Shown: positions 5,502 through 5,518 of the stretch, one piece after another | Position numbering within the stretch: the stretch's first letter is position 1 | Layout of the letters: every line of letters begins with the position of its first letter | Assembly (NCBI GenBank): GCA_016210935.1 | Contig: JACQTH010000594.1 | Location: forward strand, 1 to 5,518 | DNA length: 5,518 nt | Direction of reading: 5' to 3' | Origin: Acidobacteriota bacterium | Lineage (GTDB): Bacteria > Acidobacteriota > Vicinamibacteria > Vicinamibacterales > JACQTH01 | Notes under the pieces: model-generated | What the model was told of the DNA's origin: nothing | Seen by the model: only the letters and a program-made list of their open reading frames with translations | Database searches by the model: none | Made by a program: the position numbers and the translations under genes

Positions 5502-5518
5502 CCAGGCCTGATGTCCAC

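Larger units (their letters stand above)
5297..5518. repeat. Repeat-rich intergenic tail after soxD, no gene seen
   Basis: No open frame with family-like content is visible in these 222 bp. The second half is made of repeats: a duplicated 26-bp unit beginning AGCCGGGCACTAC (5411-5436 and 5437-5462), then six 7-bp units. The first half holds only a short GCTTT/AAAGC dyad at 5333-5344 without a T-run, so no convincing terminator is seen for the guaB-soxC-soxD unit. Confidence 0.6.

Overview
The window is GC-rich bacterial DNA and carries five protein-coding genes in two divergent groups. The organism is probably a GC-rich environmental bacterium. Acidobacteriota of the Vicinamibacteria type is my best guess, from the long sigma-70 factor paired with a zinc-finger anti-sigma factor, the periplasmic sulfite dehydrogenase pair, and the many short 7-9 bp tandem repeats. 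The lineage is an inference, not something the sequence proves.

Left part (about 1-1604, minus strand): a sigma-70 family factor of 292 residues is followed, after a 156-bp gap, by a membrane-anchored zinc-finger anti-sigma factor that runs off the left edge. This is a stress- or envelope-responsive regulatory pair. The gap holds two degenerate GCAGAG-type repeat stretches in opposite orientation.

Centre (1605-1778): a divergent intergenic region that must hold the promoters for both groups. Only weak candidate elements are visible.

Right part (1779-5296, plus strand): three genes are packed with overlaps. The first is a CBS-domain enzyme of the IMP dehydrogenase/GMP reductase superfamily (guaB). 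The second overlaps it by 11 bp and is a Tat-exported SoxC/SorA-type molybdopterin sulfite (sulfane) dehydrogenase. The third overlaps that by 8 bp and is a monoheme, SoxD-like cytochrome c. The last two should form a periplasmic Mo/heme enzyme that oxidises a reduced sulfur compound and passes electrons to the respiratory chain. No soxXYZAB genes lie within the window. Why a purine enzyme is coupled to them is not evident.

The most unusual aspect is the repeat load at the sox gene starts. The soxC Tat signal peptide begins with five 8-bp units. The first 255 bp of soxD hold a 16-bp-arm inverted repeat, a 7-bp repeat array, a perfect palindrome and a triplicated 21-24 bp unit. The trailing intergenic DNA (5297-5518) holds a duplicated 26-bp unit and six 7-bp units. 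Because 7- and 8-bp units are not multiples of three, copy-number change in the soxC and soxD leaders would shift the reading frame.
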